In this document: positions 63,290-64,000 of the stretch, in pieces
Layout of the letters: each line of letters starts with the position of its first letter
Position numbering within the stretch: the first letter of the stretch is position 1
From: JBOZRQ01 sp050789255
GTDB taxonomy: Bacteria > Bacillota > Sulfobacillia > Symbiobacteriales > Symbiobacteriaceae
Reading direction: 5' to 3'
Length of the DNA stretch: 64,000 bases
NCBI GenBank assembly: GCA_050789255.1
Contig: JBOZRQ010000008.1
Coordinates: forward strand, 124,001-188,000
Notes under the pieces: model-generated
What the model was told of the DNA's origin: nothing
Seen by the model: the letters and a program-made list of their open reading frames with translations, nothing else
Databases searched by the model: none
Translations under genes and position numbers: made by a program

Positions 63290-64000
63290 CTACTTGCTCT
63301 GCTGCTTGGCCCAGTCGAGGAGCCGCTTGATCAGCGTGACCGCCTCGGCACGGGTCGTGGTGCCGTTCGGCGCCAGCTGATCCACCGCCCGGCCCTTGAT
63401 CAGGCCCTGGGAGACCAGCAGTGCGATCTCGTCCCGGTTCTGGGCCGCCACCTCGCCCTGGTCGGCGAAGGGGGCCAGGGTCTCATCCACGTTCGGGGTC
63501 GAGATCTGGGCCAGCGGGATGATCCGCTCCATCGCCCGGGCGATTACCACCGCCATCTCCTGGCGGGTGATCGGCACCTCAGGCCGCAGCGTGTTTCCGG
63601 CTTCCGGCTCGAAGAGGCCGGCGGCCACCACGTCGCTCATCACCTGCACGTACCACTTGTCCTGGGCCACATCGGCGAAGGTCTTCACCGCTTCCGACTT
63701 CGGAACCCCGAAGGCACGGGCGACCATGGCCGCAAACTCGGCACGGGTCACGGCGCGCTGCGGGTCAAACAGGGTCTCGCTGACACCGTTGACCACATGC
63801 CGTGCGCTCATCACCTTGACGGCCCGGTAGGCCCAGTGGTCAGCCGGCACGTCCGTGTACTCTCGGTCGTACTCAAGCACGCCGTACTTACTGAGGCTGG
63901 TGCGCGGCACCGAGATGGTGCTGCCGTCCTCGCTCACATTACCGCCGACATACTGGATGCCGATGATGTTGCCCTTCTCGTCGGTCTCGAACCGGTAGAC
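63290..64000 (-). CDS. SLH-domain protein, C-terminal part (5' end beyond window)
   Basis: The frame stays open to the right edge, so only the last 236 codons are visible. Three SLH motifs make up most of it: YTDVPADHWAYRAVKVMSAR, FADVAQDKWYVQVMSDVV and FADQGEVAAQNRDEIALLV, each followed by a TRAEF/TRQEM/TRAEA helix. They anchor a protein to the cell-wall secondary polymer. The piece before them (VYRFETDEKGNIIG...) suggests an exported beta-rich domain upstream. What the missing N-terminal part does cannot be seen. Confidence 0.88.
   Translation of the reverse strand, partial: VYRFETDEKGNIIGIQYVGGNVSEDGSTISVPRTSLSKYGVLEYDREYTDVPADHWAYRAVKVMSARHVVNGVSETLFDPQRAVTRAEFAAMVARAFGVPKSEAVKTFADVAQDKWYVQVMSDVVAAGLFEPEAGNTLRPEVPITRQEMAVVIARAMERIIPLAQISTPNVDETLAPFADQGEVAAQNRDEIALLVSQGLIKGRAVDQLAPNGTTTRAEAVTLIKRLLDWAKQQSK

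Overview
The window looks like chromosome of a high-GC, thermophile-like Firmicute; a Symbiobacterium-type organism is my best guess. The evidence is strong AGGAGG-type ribosome sites with frequent GTG and TTG starts, several S-layer-homology (SLH) proteins, a two-subunit iron-sulfur serine dehydratase, a copper-amine-oxidase N-domain protein and a PRD-type PTS regulator. The genus is inference, not proof. No rRNA, tRNA or CRISPR array was seen.

Layout. (1) 1-12.5 kb: the tail of a membrane protein, then a minus-strand seven-gene operon for alpha-1,6-glucan (dextran/isomaltooligosaccharide) use: ROK regulator, binding lipoprotein, two permeases, cytosolic GH15 and GH66 enzymes, and a 1560-residue secreted GH66-CBM35-CBM35-GH15 enzyme. 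(2) 12.5-16.6 kb: a hypothetical protein, a probable HEARO/omega RNA on the minus strand with no IscB gene in sight, a flavin reductase-like protein, an M24 peptidase, a segment bounded by inverted copies of a hairpin and holding an unidentified structured-RNA candidate, and an SLH gene fragment. (3) 16.6-28 kb: an orphan molybdopterin dehydrogenase subunit with an amidohydrolase and a divergent XRE-cupin regulator; methyltransferase, glutaminase, VOC protein, papain-like hypothetical, serine dehydratase, copper-amine-oxidase-domain protein and an SDR.

(4) 28-39 kb: an accessory island of immunity-like genes (Imm1, Imm10, Imm33/DUF2185, Imm43-like, two SUKH proteins and two unfamiliar paralogous families), decayed Rhs/toxin tips and an IS66 relic. 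It surrounds an SLH protein with an unfamiliar six-fold helical-looking repeat. Both ends of that SLH gene are duplicated about 2.1 kb away, and each duplication encloses a toxin/immunity block. (5) 39-54 kb: GH3 beta-glucosidase, lipoprotein, stress-type SDR, thioredoxin-like protein, 3-methyladenine glycosylase, DUF1905, patatin, chemotaxis receptor, a pair of matched long hairpins just before an HTH/nuclease-like gene, and an MFS-HrpB operon. (6) 54-64 kb: a xylose-type ABC transporter, a LevR-like PTS regulator with EIIB and EIIC, a GNAT acetyltransferase and the end of another SLH protein.

The main themes are carbohydrate capture (three transport systems plus GH66, GH15 and GH3 enzymes), cell-surface SLH proteins, and a recombining toxin-immunity island. 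Family names rest on motifs I recognise by eye; no database search was run.
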